A program made the translations under genes and the position numbers. A DNA stretch of 64,000 nucleotides, taken from NCBI RefSeq assembly GCF_001028665.1, contig NZ_CP011503.1:248001-312000 (forward strand), in the 5' to 3' direction. Positions 7,954 to 18,563 of the stretch are shown here, piece by piece; the stretch's first letter is position 1; each line of letters opens with the position of its first letter. The notes below the pieces were generated by a model that worked only from the letters and a program-made list of their open reading frames with translations, made no database searches and had not been told where the DNA came from. The stretch comes from Burkholderia pyrrocinia. GTDB taxonomy: Bacteria > Pseudomonadota > Gammaproteobacteria > Burkholderiales > Burkholderiaceae.

Positions 7954-9087
7954 TCATGCGGCGTCGGTCTGCGCGAAATCGGGCAGCGCCGCAATGCGGG
8001 CAAGATGATGATCGGTGTCGCCGAGCGTCGTCTCGATGATCGACAGCCGCTTGAACAGGTGCGCGGCGGCGACCTCGTTGGTCACACCCATGCCGCCGTG
8101 CAACTGGACGGCCTGCTGGCCGACGAAGCGTGCTGCCGCGCCGACGCGCGCTTTCGCGGCCGATACGGCCTTGCGTCGCGCATCGGCATCGCCGCTCGCG
8201 TAGCGCACCGCGGCCAGATACGTCAGCGAACGCGCCTGCTCGGCATGGATCAGCATGTCGACCATCCGGTGCTGCAGCGCCTGGAAACGCGCAATCGGCA
8301 CGCCGAACTGTTCGCGCGTCTTCGTGTATTCGACCGTCGCGCGATTCAGTTCGTCGAGCGCGCCGACCGCTTCCGCGCACAGCAGGAAAGTTGCGTAATC
8401 GGCAATCTGCTCGAGCGCCGCCGCGTCGCGCGCGCCGCCCGTCAGCAGCCGGGCCGGCGTTTCGTCGAGCTCGATCGTCGCCGCACGCTGGCCGTCGATC
8501 GTCCGGTAGTCGGTCACCTTCGCGTTCGCCGCATCGCGTTCGACGACAAAGAGGCCGATGCCGCCACCGTCGACGCGCGCAGGCACGATCCACGCGTGCG
8601 CCTGTGCGCCGTGCTGAACGACCGACTTGGTGCCGGTCAGCCGGTAGGTGCCGCCCTGCTCGCGTGCAAGCGTGTCGAGCTCGAACAGGTCGTAGCGCGC
8701 ATGCGGTTCGTGGAACGCGACCGCCAGCCGCTTCTGCCCCTGCGCAACCGCCTCCAGCAGCACGGCATCGTCGCCCGCGCCTGAGCCGGCGATGCGCAAT
8801 GCCTCGACGCCGACCGCCGTTGCCCAGTACGGCTCGATCACGAGCGCGCGGCCGAGCTCCTGCATCGCAACCAGCATGTCGACCGGGCCACCGCCGAAAC
8901 CGCCCTGTGCGTCCGGCACGGGCAACGCGGTCAGTCCCAGTTCGGCGAACGCGCCCCATTGCATGTCCGACACGCCCGTATCGCTGTGCACGATGGCCTG
9001 ACGCGCATCGAAGCCGTATTGCTCGTCGAGATAACGGCGCAGCGCGTCGGCGAACTGCCGCTGCTCATCGGTAAAGCTGAAATCCAT
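7954..9087 (-). CDS. Acyl-CoA dehydrogenase, small-subunit type
   Basis: A 377-residue acyl-CoA dehydrogenase-fold protein: N-terminal helical domain (MDFSFTDEQRQFADALRRYL), a middle beta domain, and a C-terminal helical domain with the conserved REQFGVPIARFQALQHRM. The usual YEGTxxIQ segment with the catalytic glutamate is absent at the C-terminus. It lies 25 bp downstream of a second acyl-CoA dehydrogenase, and the pair resembles alpha2beta2 enzymes such as PimC/PimD and the FadE pairs of steroid catabolism, in which two unlike subunits share active sites. The physiological acyl-CoA is unknown. Confidence 0.85.
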   Translation of the reverse strand: MDFSFTDEQRQFADALRRYLDEQYGFDARQAIVHSDTGVSDMQWGAFAELGLTALPVPDAQGGFGGGPVDMLVAMQELGRALVIEPYWATAVGVEALRIAGSGAGDDAVLLEAVAQGQKRLAVAFHEPHARYDLFELDTLAREQGGTYRLTGTKSVVQHGAQAHAWIVPARVDGGGIGLFVVERDAANAKVTDYRTIDGQRAATIELDETPARLLTGGARDAAALEQIADYATFLLCAEAVGALDELNRATVEYTKTREQFGVPIARFQALQHRMVDMLIHAEQARSLTYLAAVRYASGDADARRKAVSAAKARVGAAARFVGQQAVQLHGGMGVTNEVAAAHLFKRLSIIETTLGDTDHHLARIAALPDFAQTDAA

Positions 9088-9112
9088 GGTCGTCTCCGCT
9101 CCCGTTCCCTGA

Positions 9113-10309
9113 TCACAGACCCAGAATCATCTGCGCGATGATGTTCTTCTGGATCTCGTTCGAACCGCCGTAGATCGACGTCTTCCGGTAATTGAAGTAG
9201 TACGCGGCAAGCGGCGCCGCATCGTCGTCGCCCGCGATGCTGTGCTCGCGCTGGCCGTCGAGGAACGGTACGTCGAACGGCGCGGCGAGCGGGCCGATCG
9301 CGTCGAACATCAGCTCGGTGAGCGCCTGCTGCACTTCGGTGCCCTTGATCTTCAGCATCGACGCCTCAGGGCCCGGCCCCTTGCCGCTCGTCTCGCGGCT
9401 GACGACGCGCAGCACCGTCACCTCCAGCGCCATCAGCTCGACTTCGAGCGCCGCGACTTTCGCGGCGAACACGGGGTCGGCGAGCAACGGCTTGCCGTTC
9501 TTGCGCTGGTTCGACGCCACGCGCTTCAGGAACGCGAGCTCGCGCTTCGACGCGCCGACCCGTGCGATGCCGGTGCGCTCATGGCCAAGCAGGTATTTCG
9601 CGTAGGTCCAGCCGCGATTCTCGTCGCCGACGAGATTCTCGACCGGTACTTTCACGTCCTCGAAGAACACCTCGTTGACCTCGTGGTCTTCGTCGAGCGT
9701 GATGATCGGACGCACCGCGATGCCGGGCGTCTTCATGTCGATCAGCAGGAACGAGATGCCCTCCTGCTTCTTCGCGACCGGATCGGTGCGCACGAGGCAG
9801 AACATCATGTCCGCGTATTGGCCGAGCGTCGTCCAGGTCTTCTGGCCGTTGACGACGTAGTGGTCGCCCCGGCGCTCGGCGCGCGTGCGCAACGACGCGA
9901 GGTCGGACCCTGAACCCGGCTCCGAGTAACCCTGGCACCACCAGTCGGAGCCGTCGAGGATGCGCGGCAGATAGTGGCGTTTCTGCGCTTCGCTGCCGTA
10001 TTTCATCAGCACCGGTGCGACCATCGACACGCCGAACGGCAGCACGGTCGGCGCACCGATCCGCGCGCACTCCTCGTCCCAGATGTGCCGCTGCGTCGCG
10101 TTCCAGCCCGGGCCGCCGTATTCGGCCGGCCACGCAGGCGCGGACCAGCCGCGCTGGCCGAGAATCCGGTGCCAGCTCGCGAAATCCTCGCGGTCGAGTC
10201 GTTTGTGATCGAGTACTTTGACGCGCAGTGCGTGAGGCAGGTTGGCCTCGAGCCAGGCGCGGACGTCGACGCGGAACGCGTCGTCGGCGGGGGAATAATC
10301 CAGATCCAT
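9113..10309 (-). CDS. Acyl-CoA dehydrogenase, large-subunit type
   Basis: A 398-residue flavoprotein of the acyl-CoA dehydrogenase family. It contains the FAD/substrate segment WWCQGYSEPGSGSDLASL (about 130-148) and VNGQKTWTTLGQYADM, and ends IYGGSNEIQKNIIAQMILGL. In that last motif the canonical catalytic Glu of YEG is Gly, so the base must come from elsewhere in this subunit or from the partner at 7954-9087. It is the first gene of the four-gene acyl-CoA cluster (two dehydrogenases, two MaoC hydratases). The start is ATG 10309 with AGGAG upstream. The second copy of the leader hairpin repeat lies 17 nt before it. Confidence 0.88.
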   Translation of the reverse strand: MDLDYSPADDAFRVDVRAWLEANLPHALRVKVLDHKRLDREDFASWHRILGQRGWSAPAWPAEYGGPGWNATQRHIWDEECARIGAPTVLPFGVSMVAPVLMKYGSEAQKRHYLPRILDGSDWWCQGYSEPGSGSDLASLRTRAERRGDHYVVNGQKTWTTLGQYADMMFCLVRTDPVAKKQEGISFLLIDMKTPGIAVRPIITLDEDHEVNEVFFEDVKVPVENLVGDENRGWTYAKYLLGHERTGIARVGASKRELAFLKRVASNQRKNGKPLLADPVFAAKVAALEVELMALEVTVLRVVSRETSGKGPGPEASMLKIKGTEVQQALTELMFDAIGPLAAPFDVPFLDGQREHSIAGDDDAAPLAAYYFNYRKTSIYGGSNEIQKNIIAQMILGL

Positions 10310-10367
10310 GCGCAGTGTCTCCTGTCGACCGGAGTTAGCGCTTTAGCGGTTACTCCGGTCCCATGCA
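10310..10367 (-). repeat. Leader hairpin repeat, copy 2 (34-nt stem-loop at 10327-10360)
   Basis: This has the same outer arms as copy 1, GACCGGAGT/ACTCCGGTC, the same A-A mismatch and a TAAA loop. The apical helix differs: one T-A pair of copy 1 has become C-G, and a G-C pair has become C-C. The start codon is 17 nt downstream with AGGAG in between. Here the upstream frame begins with ATG at 10366 and reads MHGTGVTAKALTPVDR, running past the start of the dehydrogenase gene. Confidence 0.75.
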
Positions 10368-10413
10368 AACGCAGTCCGCGGCCGTCCGGCCCGGCAAGGA
10401 ACCCCTGCGTACG

Positions 10414-10836
10414 TCATTGCAGCGGTTCTTTCAGCGCGGCTGGAATCGGCAGCGGCATCACGTCGATGCCTTCTTCGACCAAGGATTGCGCATCTTCCGG
10501 CGTCGTGACGCCACGGATGCTGCGTGCCGGCGCCTCGTTGTAATGGATGCGCCGCGCTTCCTCGGCGAAGCGCTCGCCCACGTTCTCGGTCTTTTCCAGC
10601 ACCTCGCGCAGCGCGCGCATCACCTGCGCTTGCAGCGCACGCGGATCGGCCGGCTGCGCCTGCGTCGCGCCCGACAGGTTCAGGCGCGGCGCCGACGGCA
10701 GACGGTTGACCTCGGTCGCCCCGCACACCGGACATTCGACAAGCTTGCGGGACAACTGCGCTTCGAATTCATCGGCGGAAGCGAACCAGCCTTCGAACCG
10801 ATGACCGTGCGGGCACTGTAAATCGAGGACCTTCAT
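10414..10836 (-). CDS. DUF1178 family protein
   Basis: A 140-residue small protein beginning MKVLDLQCPHGHRFEGWF. A zinc-ribbon-like pair is formed by C8/H10 and CPVCG near residue 36, with a following low-complexity segment (QAQPADPRALQAQ) and an alpha-helical C-terminal half containing RYNEAP-like HYNEAPARSIRG. This matches the DUF1178 family of proteobacteria, for which no function is established. It is probably transcribed after the NUDIX gene. Confidence 0.85.
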   Translation of the reverse strand: MKVLDLQCPHGHRFEGWFASADEFEAQLSRKLVECPVCGATEVNRLPSAPRLNLSGATQAQPADPRALQAQVMRALREVLEKTENVGERFAEEARRIHYNEAPARSIRGVTTPEDAQSLVEEGIDVMPLPIPAALKEPLQ

Positions 10837-10918
10837 GCTGAATCAGGGCGTGTGACGAGTGTAGCGCAAAAAGCGGTTTTGTGAACGACCGTGCTAAATC
10901 TCGATCGAGCGGCGCGAA

Positions 10919-10950
10919 GGCGCCGCGTCATTGGATTGTAACGCGGCGCC
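10919..10950 (-). terminator. Hairpin downstream of the NUDIX gene
   Basis: GGCGCCGCGT and ACGCGGCGCC pair perfectly over 10 bp around a 12-nt loop, starting 22 nt after the NUDIX stop codon on the minus strand. No T-run follows, so an intrinsic terminator is only possible, not certain. Confidence 0.45.
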
Positions 10951-10972
10951 CCACCCGCCGCCGACCCCACGC

Positions 10973-11563
10973 TCAGGGCGTCAGGACCGGCCCGAGCGGC
11001 CAGGTGCCGGACAGCACCTTGTCGAGCCACATCGTGCCGATGATCGTCTTCACGTCGGAGATCTGGCCCGTGCGCACCCATTCCTGCAGGTCGGCTTGCG
11101 TGGCGATGAAGGTTTCGAGGAATTCGCCTTCGTCGAGCCTGCGCTCGCCGGCCGTCAGCCCGCGCGCGAGGTAGAGGTCGATGAATTCGGTCGAATAGGA
11201 AATGATCGGGTGAATGCGGGCCAGGAACACGTATTCGCGCGCCGTGTAACCCGTTTCTTCGCGCAGTTCGCGTATCGCGCACGCAAGCGCGCCTTCGTTC
11301 GGATCGAGCTTGCCGGCCGGGAATTCGGCCATCACCTTGCCGATCGGGTAGCGGTACTGGCTTTCCATCAGCACGCGGCCGTCGTCGAACAGCGGGATCA
11401 CCATCACCGCGCCCGGGTGCTGGACGTATTCGCGCGTGGCCTTTTTGCCGTCCGGCAACCGGACGGTATCGCGCTTGAGCTTGAGGAACGCGCCGTCGAA
11501 GATCGCCTCGCTTTCGAGGCAGGTTTCGGTCAGTGCGGCGTCGTGATTGGGTAGTTCGGCCAT
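10973..11563 (-). CDS. NUDIX hydrolase (ADP-ribose pyrophosphatase-like)
   Basis: A 196-residue protein with a full Nudix box: GKLDPNEGALACAIRELREE followed by TGY, around residues 85-108, giving the Mg2+-binding REXXEE core. The upstream MVIPLFDDGRVLMESQYRYP strand pattern matches ADP-ribose pyrophosphatases (NudF type), which split ADP-ribose to AMP and ribose 5-phosphate. The ATG at 11563 is chosen because GGAG lies 6 nt before it; a TTG four codons earlier is part of that ribosome site. It lies 40 bp downstream of the DUF2818 gene at the end of the nuo cluster. Confidence 0.9.
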   Translation of the reverse strand: MAELPNHDAALTETCLESEAIFDGAFLKLKRDTVRLPDGKKATREYVQHPGAVMVIPLFDDGRVLMESQYRYPIGKVMAEFPAGKLDPNEGALACAIRELREETGYTAREYVFLARIHPIISYSTEFIDLYLARGLTAGERRLDEGEFLETFIATQADLQEWVRTGQISDVKTIIGTMWLDKVLSGTWPLGPVLTP

Positions 11564-11603
11564 CGGCGGCTCCAAGATTGAGCGCGACGGACGGCCGGAG
11601 CCG

Positions 11604-11900
11604 TCAGCGTCGTTTGACGAGATACTGGAACGTGAAGCCGGGAAACGCGAACACGATGAAAAGACTGAACGTGATCGCGTAAAACTGCCAGCCCTGTTCG
11701 AAGCGGTTGCCGGCGCGCGACTCGAGCCAGAAGCCGAGCGCGCCGACGATGAAGTACAGCACGATCAGCTCGCCGATCCGCACCCACGCACTCTTCTTCG
11801 CCGCGCCGAACGGCACGACGGCGAAGAGGCGTTGGTTCAGGAACGGCAGGTTGGCGCACACGAGCGCCAACAGCACGATAAACCAGCCGGCTGCCGACAT
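11604..11900 (-). CDS. DUF2818 family membrane protein
   Basis: A 98-residue protein with three hydrophobic segments (about 4-22, 42-60 and 72-92), matching the DUF2818 family found next to nuoN in beta-proteobacteria. Its ATG shares one base with the nuoN stop codon (TAATG), so translation is probably coupled to complex I. An accessory or assembly role for NADH dehydrogenase is suggested only by this conserved position. The C-terminus FQYLVKRR is basic and probably cytoplasmic. Confidence 0.85.
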   Translation of the reverse strand: MSAAGWFIVLLALVCANLPFLNQRLFAVVPFGAAKKSAWVRIGELIVLYFIVGALGFWLESRAGNRFEQGWQFYAITFSLFIVFAFPGFTFQYLVKRR

Positions 11901-13369
11901 TACAGCGGCAGCGTGTGACGGATCGCCTGCAGGCAGGCCGTCAGCAGCGGGCTCGGGATCAGGCCGAGCACGACGACCGCGAGGCCGTTCAGCACGAGGA
12001 TCGTGCGCTTGCAGATATCGCCCGAGATCGGCGTCGAATCCTGCGGTGCATCGAAGTACATCAGCTTCACGATGCGCAGGTAATAGAACGCGCCGAACAG
12101 CGACGTGATCACGGCCAGCACGGCCAGCCACGTGAGGCCCGCGTTGACGGTTGCCTCGAGCACGGCGAGCTTCGCGTAGAAGCCGACGGTCGGCGGGATG
12201 CCTGCCAGCGAGAACATCATGACCATCATCACGAACGCGAACACCGGGCTGCGCTTGTTGAGGCCCTTGAAGTCGTCGATCGTTTCCGCTTCGAAATCGC
12301 GGCGTGCGAGCAGCATCACCACGCCGAACGAGCCGAGCGTCGTGATCAGGTAGACGATCGCGTAGAACATCGCCGAGCTGTATGCGTTCGCCGGTGCCGC
12401 CGCGTCGCCCTTCACGATGCCCGCGAGCAGGCCGAGCAGCACGAAGCCCATGTTCGAGATCGCCGAGTACGCGAGCATCCGCTTGATGTTGCGCTGGACG
12501 ATACCCGTGATGTTGCCGACGATCAGCGACAGCGCGGCGAGGATCACGAGCGCGGTCTGCCAGTTCTGTGCGAGCGGCAGCAGGCCCATCACCAGGAAAC
12601 GCAGACCCCACGCGAATGCGGCAACCTTCGGGCCGCCGCCGACGAACAGCGTCATCGCGGTCGGTGCGCCCTGGTAGACGTCCGGCACCCACATGTGGAA
12701 CGGCACGGCGCCGAGCTTGAACGCGATACCGGCGACGATGAAGATCACGCCGAACATCAGCACGGCTGCGTCGGTGTTGCCGCCGACCGCCTTGTACACC
12801 TCGCTCAGCTCGAGCGAGCCGGTCGCACCGTAGAGCATCGAGATGCCGTACAGCACGAAGCCCGACGCAAGCGCGCCCAGCACGTAGTACTTCATCGCGG
12901 CTTCGCTCGACTGCGGGGCATCGCGGCGCAGCGCGATGACCGCATACAGCGACAGCGACATCAGTTCGAGGCCGAGGTACAGCGTCAGGAAGTTGTTGCC
13001 CGACACCATGACCAGCTGCCCGAGCAGCGAGAACATGCCGAGCAGGAACACGTCGCCGCGGAACATGTCGCGATCTTCGAGGTACTTGCGCGAATAAACG
13101 AGCGAGACCGCGAAACCGAACGACACGACGGCCTTCATCATGCTCGCGAACGAGTCGACGACGACCATCTTCGAGAAGAAGTAGTACTGCTGCGGGTCGA
13201 GTGCCTGCACCGCGAACCACACGCCGGCGACGACCGACGATACGACCGCGATCAGATAGGTCAGGCGGCGGCCGGAAGCACCGGTAAAGGTGTCGTTCAG
13301 CCATGCGACGACGATGGCGGCCATCACCAGCGCGTCAGGCAACAGGACATTCATAGGGGCGTTTTGCAT
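11900..13369 (-). CDS. nuoN: NADH-quinone oxidoreductase subunit N
   Basis: A 489-residue antiporter-like membrane subunit of respiratory complex I, with about 14 hydrophobic segments. The proton-channel regions are visible as GLELMSLSLYAVIAL (about 125-139), with the essential Glu, and FKLGAVPFHMWVPDVYQGAPT (about 217-237) with the key Lys; KRMLAYSAISNMGF (about 297-310) carries the second conserved Lys. It is the last gene of the nuo operon and overlaps the DUF2818 start by one base. The length is normal for the family. Confidence 0.95.
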   Translation of the reverse strand: MQNAPMNVLLPDALVMAAIVVAWLNDTFTGASGRRLTYLIAVVSSVVAGVWFAVQALDPQQYYFFSKMVVVDSFASMMKAVVSFGFAVSLVYSRKYLEDRDMFRGDVFLLGMFSLLGQLVMVSGNNFLTLYLGLELMSLSLYAVIALRRDAPQSSEAAMKYYVLGALASGFVLYGISMLYGATGSLELSEVYKAVGGNTDAAVLMFGVIFIVAGIAFKLGAVPFHMWVPDVYQGAPTAMTLFVGGGPKVAAFAWGLRFLVMGLLPLAQNWQTALVILAALSLIVGNITGIVQRNIKRMLAYSAISNMGFVLLGLLAGIVKGDAAAPANAYSSAMFYAIVYLITTLGSFGVVMLLARRDFEAETIDDFKGLNKRSPVFAFVMMVMMFSLAGIPPTVGFYAKLAVLEATVNAGLTWLAVLAVITSLFGAFYYLRIVKLMYFDAPQDSTPISGDICKRTILVLNGLAVVVLGLIPSPLLTACLQAIRHTLPL

Positions 13370-13393
13370 GATCTTGATTTCCTCCGCTCGCGA

Positions 13394-14884
13394 TTACTGG
13401 GCCAGCGGCAGCTTGGACTGCGCGACGTGGGAGAGGAGGTTTTCCACGGAAACGTGCATCACGTCCGTGAAAGGCTTCGGATACAGGCCCATCAGCATCG
13501 TGAACGCGGCAAGCACGGCCAGCATCAGGAATTCGCGACGGCCGATGTCCTTCAGCTTGGCGACGTGATCGTTCGCAACCGCGCCGAAGTACACGCGCTT
13601 ATACATCCACAGCGTGTATGCAGCGCCGAGGATCAGCGTGAATGCCGCGCCGAATGCGATCCAGAAGTTGTACTGGACGGCTGCGAGAATCACCATGAAC
13701 TCGCCGACGAAACCCGACGTACCCGGCAGGCCGCAGTTGGCCATCGAGAACAGCATCGCGAATGCCGCGAACTTCGGCATCACGTTGACGACGCCGCCGT
13801 AATCGGCGATCTCGCGCGAGTGCACGCGGTCGTACAGCACGCCGATGCAAAGGAACATCGCGCCCGACACGAAGCCGTGCGAGATCATCTGGATGATCGC
13901 GCCTTCGACGCCGAGCTGGTTGAAGATGAAGAAGCCGAGCGTGACGAAGCCCATGTGCGCGATCGACGAATAGGCGACCAGCTTCTTCATGTCGGCCTGC
14001 ACCATCGCGACGAGGCCGATGTAGATCACCGCGATCAGCGACAGCGTGATCACGACGGGCGCCAGGAAGTGGCTCGCGTCAGGCGTGATCGGCAGCGAGA
14101 AGCGCAGGAAACCGTACGCGCCGAGCTTCAGCATGATCGCAGCCAGCACGACCGAACCGCCCGTCGGCGCTTCCACGTGCGCGTCCGGCAGCCAGGTGTG
14201 CACCGGCCACATCGGCACCTTCACCGCGAACGCAAGGAAGAACGCGATGAACAGCAGGATCTGTGGCGTCATCGCGATCTTCGCGTTCTGCCACGTCGCG
14301 AGGTCGAACGAGTGCGTTTCCGTGTACAGGTAGATCAGCGCGACCAGCATCAGCAGCGAGCCGGCCAGCGTGTACAGGAAGAACTTGAACGCCGCATACA
14401 CGCGGTTCGGGCCGCCCCACACGCCGATGATGATGTACATCGGGATCAGGGTCGCTTCGAAGAACACGTAGAACAGCAGGCCGTCGGCCGCCGAGAACAC
14501 GCCGATCATGATCCCGGACAGGATCAGGAACGCAGCGAGGTACTGCGACACGTGCTCGGTGATCACTTCCCAGCCCGCGATCACGACGATCACGGTGATG
14601 AGCGCGGTCAGCACGACGAACCACATCGAGATGCCGTCGACGCCGAGGTGATACGAGATGTTGAAGCGCTCGATCCACGTCGACTGCTCGACGAACTGCA
14701 GCGCGGCCGTGCTCGCGTCGAAGCCGGTGACGAGCGGAATCGTCACGGCGAGGCCGAGCAGCGAGCCGATCAGCGCGAGCCAGCGCGCCGGCCCCGGATT
14801 TTTGTCGTTACCCACCGCGAGCACGAGGAGGCCGAAAACGATCGGCAGCCAGATCGCGGTACTGAGAATCGGAAAAGCGTGCAT
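13394..14884 (-). CDS. nuoM: NADH-quinone oxidoreductase subunit M
   Basis: A 496-residue antiporter-like proton-pumping subunit of complex I in the inner membrane. Diagnostic segments are FFEATLIPMYIIIGVWGG (about 137-154, with the essential Glu), KVPMWPVHTWLPDAHVEAPT (about 225-244) and KKLVAYSSIAHMGFV (about 300-314). The length is standard. It lies between nuoL and nuoN with spacers of under 30 bp, as expected for one transcript. Confidence 0.95.
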   Translation of the reverse strand: MHAFPILSTAIWLPIVFGLLVLAVGNDKNPGPARWLALIGSLLGLAVTIPLVTGFDASTAALQFVEQSTWIERFNISYHLGVDGISMWFVVLTALITVIVVIAGWEVITEHVSQYLAAFLILSGIMIGVFSAADGLLFYVFFEATLIPMYIIIGVWGGPNRVYAAFKFFLYTLAGSLLMLVALIYLYTETHSFDLATWQNAKIAMTPQILLFIAFFLAFAVKVPMWPVHTWLPDAHVEAPTGGSVVLAAIMLKLGAYGFLRFSLPITPDASHFLAPVVITLSLIAVIYIGLVAMVQADMKKLVAYSSIAHMGFVTLGFFIFNQLGVEGAIIQMISHGFVSGAMFLCIGVLYDRVHSREIADYGGVVNVMPKFAAFAMLFSMANCGLPGTSGFVGEFMVILAAVQYNFWIAFGAAFTLILGAAYTLWMYKRVYFGAVANDHVAKLKDIGRREFLMLAVLAAFTMLMGLYPKPFTDVMHVSVENLLSHVAQSKLPLAQ

Positions 14885-14902
14885 TGTTCTTGTCCCCTCG
14901 CC

Positions 14903-16966
<2,064 letters not shown>

Positions 16967-16983
16967 AACAGCGTTGCCTGAAA

Positions 16984-17289
16984 TTAACCTTTGAGCTGAT
17001 CGAGATCCTCGACATTGATCGTGTCGAGCTTACGGAACAGGGTCACCAGAATCGCGAGGCCGATCGCGGCTTCCGCTGCGGCGACCGTCAGCACGAAGAA
17101 CACGAAGATCTGGCCGTGCACATCGCCGAGGTAGTGCGAGAACGCGACGAAGTTGGTATTCACCGCCAGCAGCATCAGTTCGATCGCCATCAGGATGATG
17201 ATGATGTTGCGGCGGTTCAGGAAGATCCCGACGATCGCGATCGCAAAGAGGATCGCGCCGAGCACGAGGTAGTGAGCAAGAGTCAACAT
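16984..17289 (-). CDS. nuoK: NADH-quinone oxidoreductase subunit K
   Basis: A 101-residue subunit with three transmembrane helices, the standard size. [20 protein letters not shown] (about 22-41) holds the conserved membrane glutamate used in proton transfer, and the third helix contains [15 protein letters not shown] with the second one. It lies between nuoJ and nuoL with 17-bp spacers. Confidence 0.95.
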
Positions 17290-17306
17290 GGTTTTCTTTC
17301 CTCCGC

Positions 17307-17957
17307 TTAGCCGTTGTTGCTCGTACCGGCTTCGCTCTGCGCCGTTTCCGGCTGCGGCTTTTCCGCTTCCATCTTCACGAGGCGCACGCGATCGTTGCGG
17401 CGCACCTTGACCTGATCCGACACGCGCTGGCGCTTGCTGTCCTTGCCCTTGCGCTCGGTCAGCCCGATCGCGGCAATGATCGCGACCAGCAGCACGAGAC
17501 CGGCGATTTCAAACGCGAAGATGTAATCGGTGTAGATCACCTTGCCGATCAGTCGCGTGTTCGACCAGTTGGCCATCTCGCCCGTCGCCATCGCGTGCAC
17601 CGTTTGGGTGTCGCCGTAGCCGCGCCACAGGATCAGCGCGGTCTCGATCACGATGATCGCGCCGACCACGGTCGCCATCGGTACGAAGCGCTTGAAGTCG
17701 CGGCGCAGGTAATCGATGTTGATGTCCAGCATCATCACGACGAACAGGAACAGCACCATCACGGCGCCCACGTACACCAGCACCAGCAGGATCGCGAGGA
17801 ACTCCGCTTCCAGCAGCATCCAGATCGCGGCGGCGTTGAAGAACGCCAGCACAAGGAAAAGCGCAGACGCCACCGGGTTGCGCGAAGTGATCACCTTCAG
17901 CCCTGATACCACCAGGAGCAGCGCGAAGATGTAGAACAGTACGGTCGTGAATTCCAT
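17307..17957 (-). CDS. nuoJ: NADH-quinone oxidoreductase subunit J
   Basis: A 216-residue membrane subunit with five hydrophobic helices ([28 protein letters not shown] region at about 55-77 contains the pi-bulge segment of ND6/NuoJ). A hydrophilic, basic tail of about 40 residues rich in Lys/Arg and then Gln/Glu follows the last helix; it is more variable than the membrane part. A 105-bp spacer with no recognisable gene separates it from nuoI, the longest gap within this half of the operon. Confidence 0.93.
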
Positions 17958-18062
17958 GATTACCGGTTCATCGTTAGGCCATAGTCAGGCGCGGCTTGCG
18001 GGACGCCCGCACCCGTCGCGGCGGCTCGGCCCGTTCATGCCGGGCCGGCACTGCAAACACAA

Positions 18063-18551
18063 TCAACGATACGGCGCGTCGGCAGCCTTCGCCGCGGCGA
18101 TGTCCTTCTCGTAGCGATCGCCCACCGCGAGCAGCATTTCCTTCGTGAAATACAGGTCGCCGCGCTTTTCGCCGTGGTACTCGAGAATCTGCGTCTCGAC
18201 GATCGAATCGACCGGGCAGCTCTCTTCGCAGAAACCGCAGAAGATGCACTTCGTCAGGTCGATGTCGTAGCGCGTCGTGCGGCGCGTGTTGTCCGCACGC
18301 GTTTCCGATTCGATCGTGATCGCCATTGCGGGGCACACGGCCTCGCACAGCTTGCACGCGATGCAGCGCTCTTCGCCGTTCTCGTAGCGGCGCAGCGCAT
18401 GCAGCCCGCGGAAACGCGGCGAAATCGGGGTCTTCTCTTCCGGGAACTGCACGGTGAACTTGCGCTTGAACGTGTAACGACCGGTCAGCGCGAGCCCTTT
18501 CAGCAGCTCGGTCAGGAAGAAGGTCTTAAAGAAGTGTTGGATTGCCGTCAT
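18063..18551 (-). CDS. nuoI: NADH-quinone oxidoreductase subunit I (2 x 4Fe-4S)
   Basis: A 162-residue ferredoxin-like subunit of the complex I connecting arm. Two complete 4Fe-4S motifs are visible: [12 protein letters not shown] (about 72-83) and [12 protein letters not shown] (about 111-122), binding clusters N6a and N6b that pass electrons toward NuoB. An amphipathic N-terminal helix (about 1-25) anchors it at the membrane. It lies 12 bp downstream of nuoH. Confidence 0.96.
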   Translation of the reverse strand: MTAIQHFFKTFFLTELLKGLALTGRYTFKRKFTVQFPEEKTPISPRFRGLHALRRYENGEERCIACKLCEAVCPAMAITIESETRADNTRRTTRYDIDLTKCIFCGFCEESCPVDSIVETQILEYHGEKRGDLYFTKEMLLAVGDRYEKDIAAAKAADAPYR

Positions 18552-18563
18552 GATTTCGTCCGA

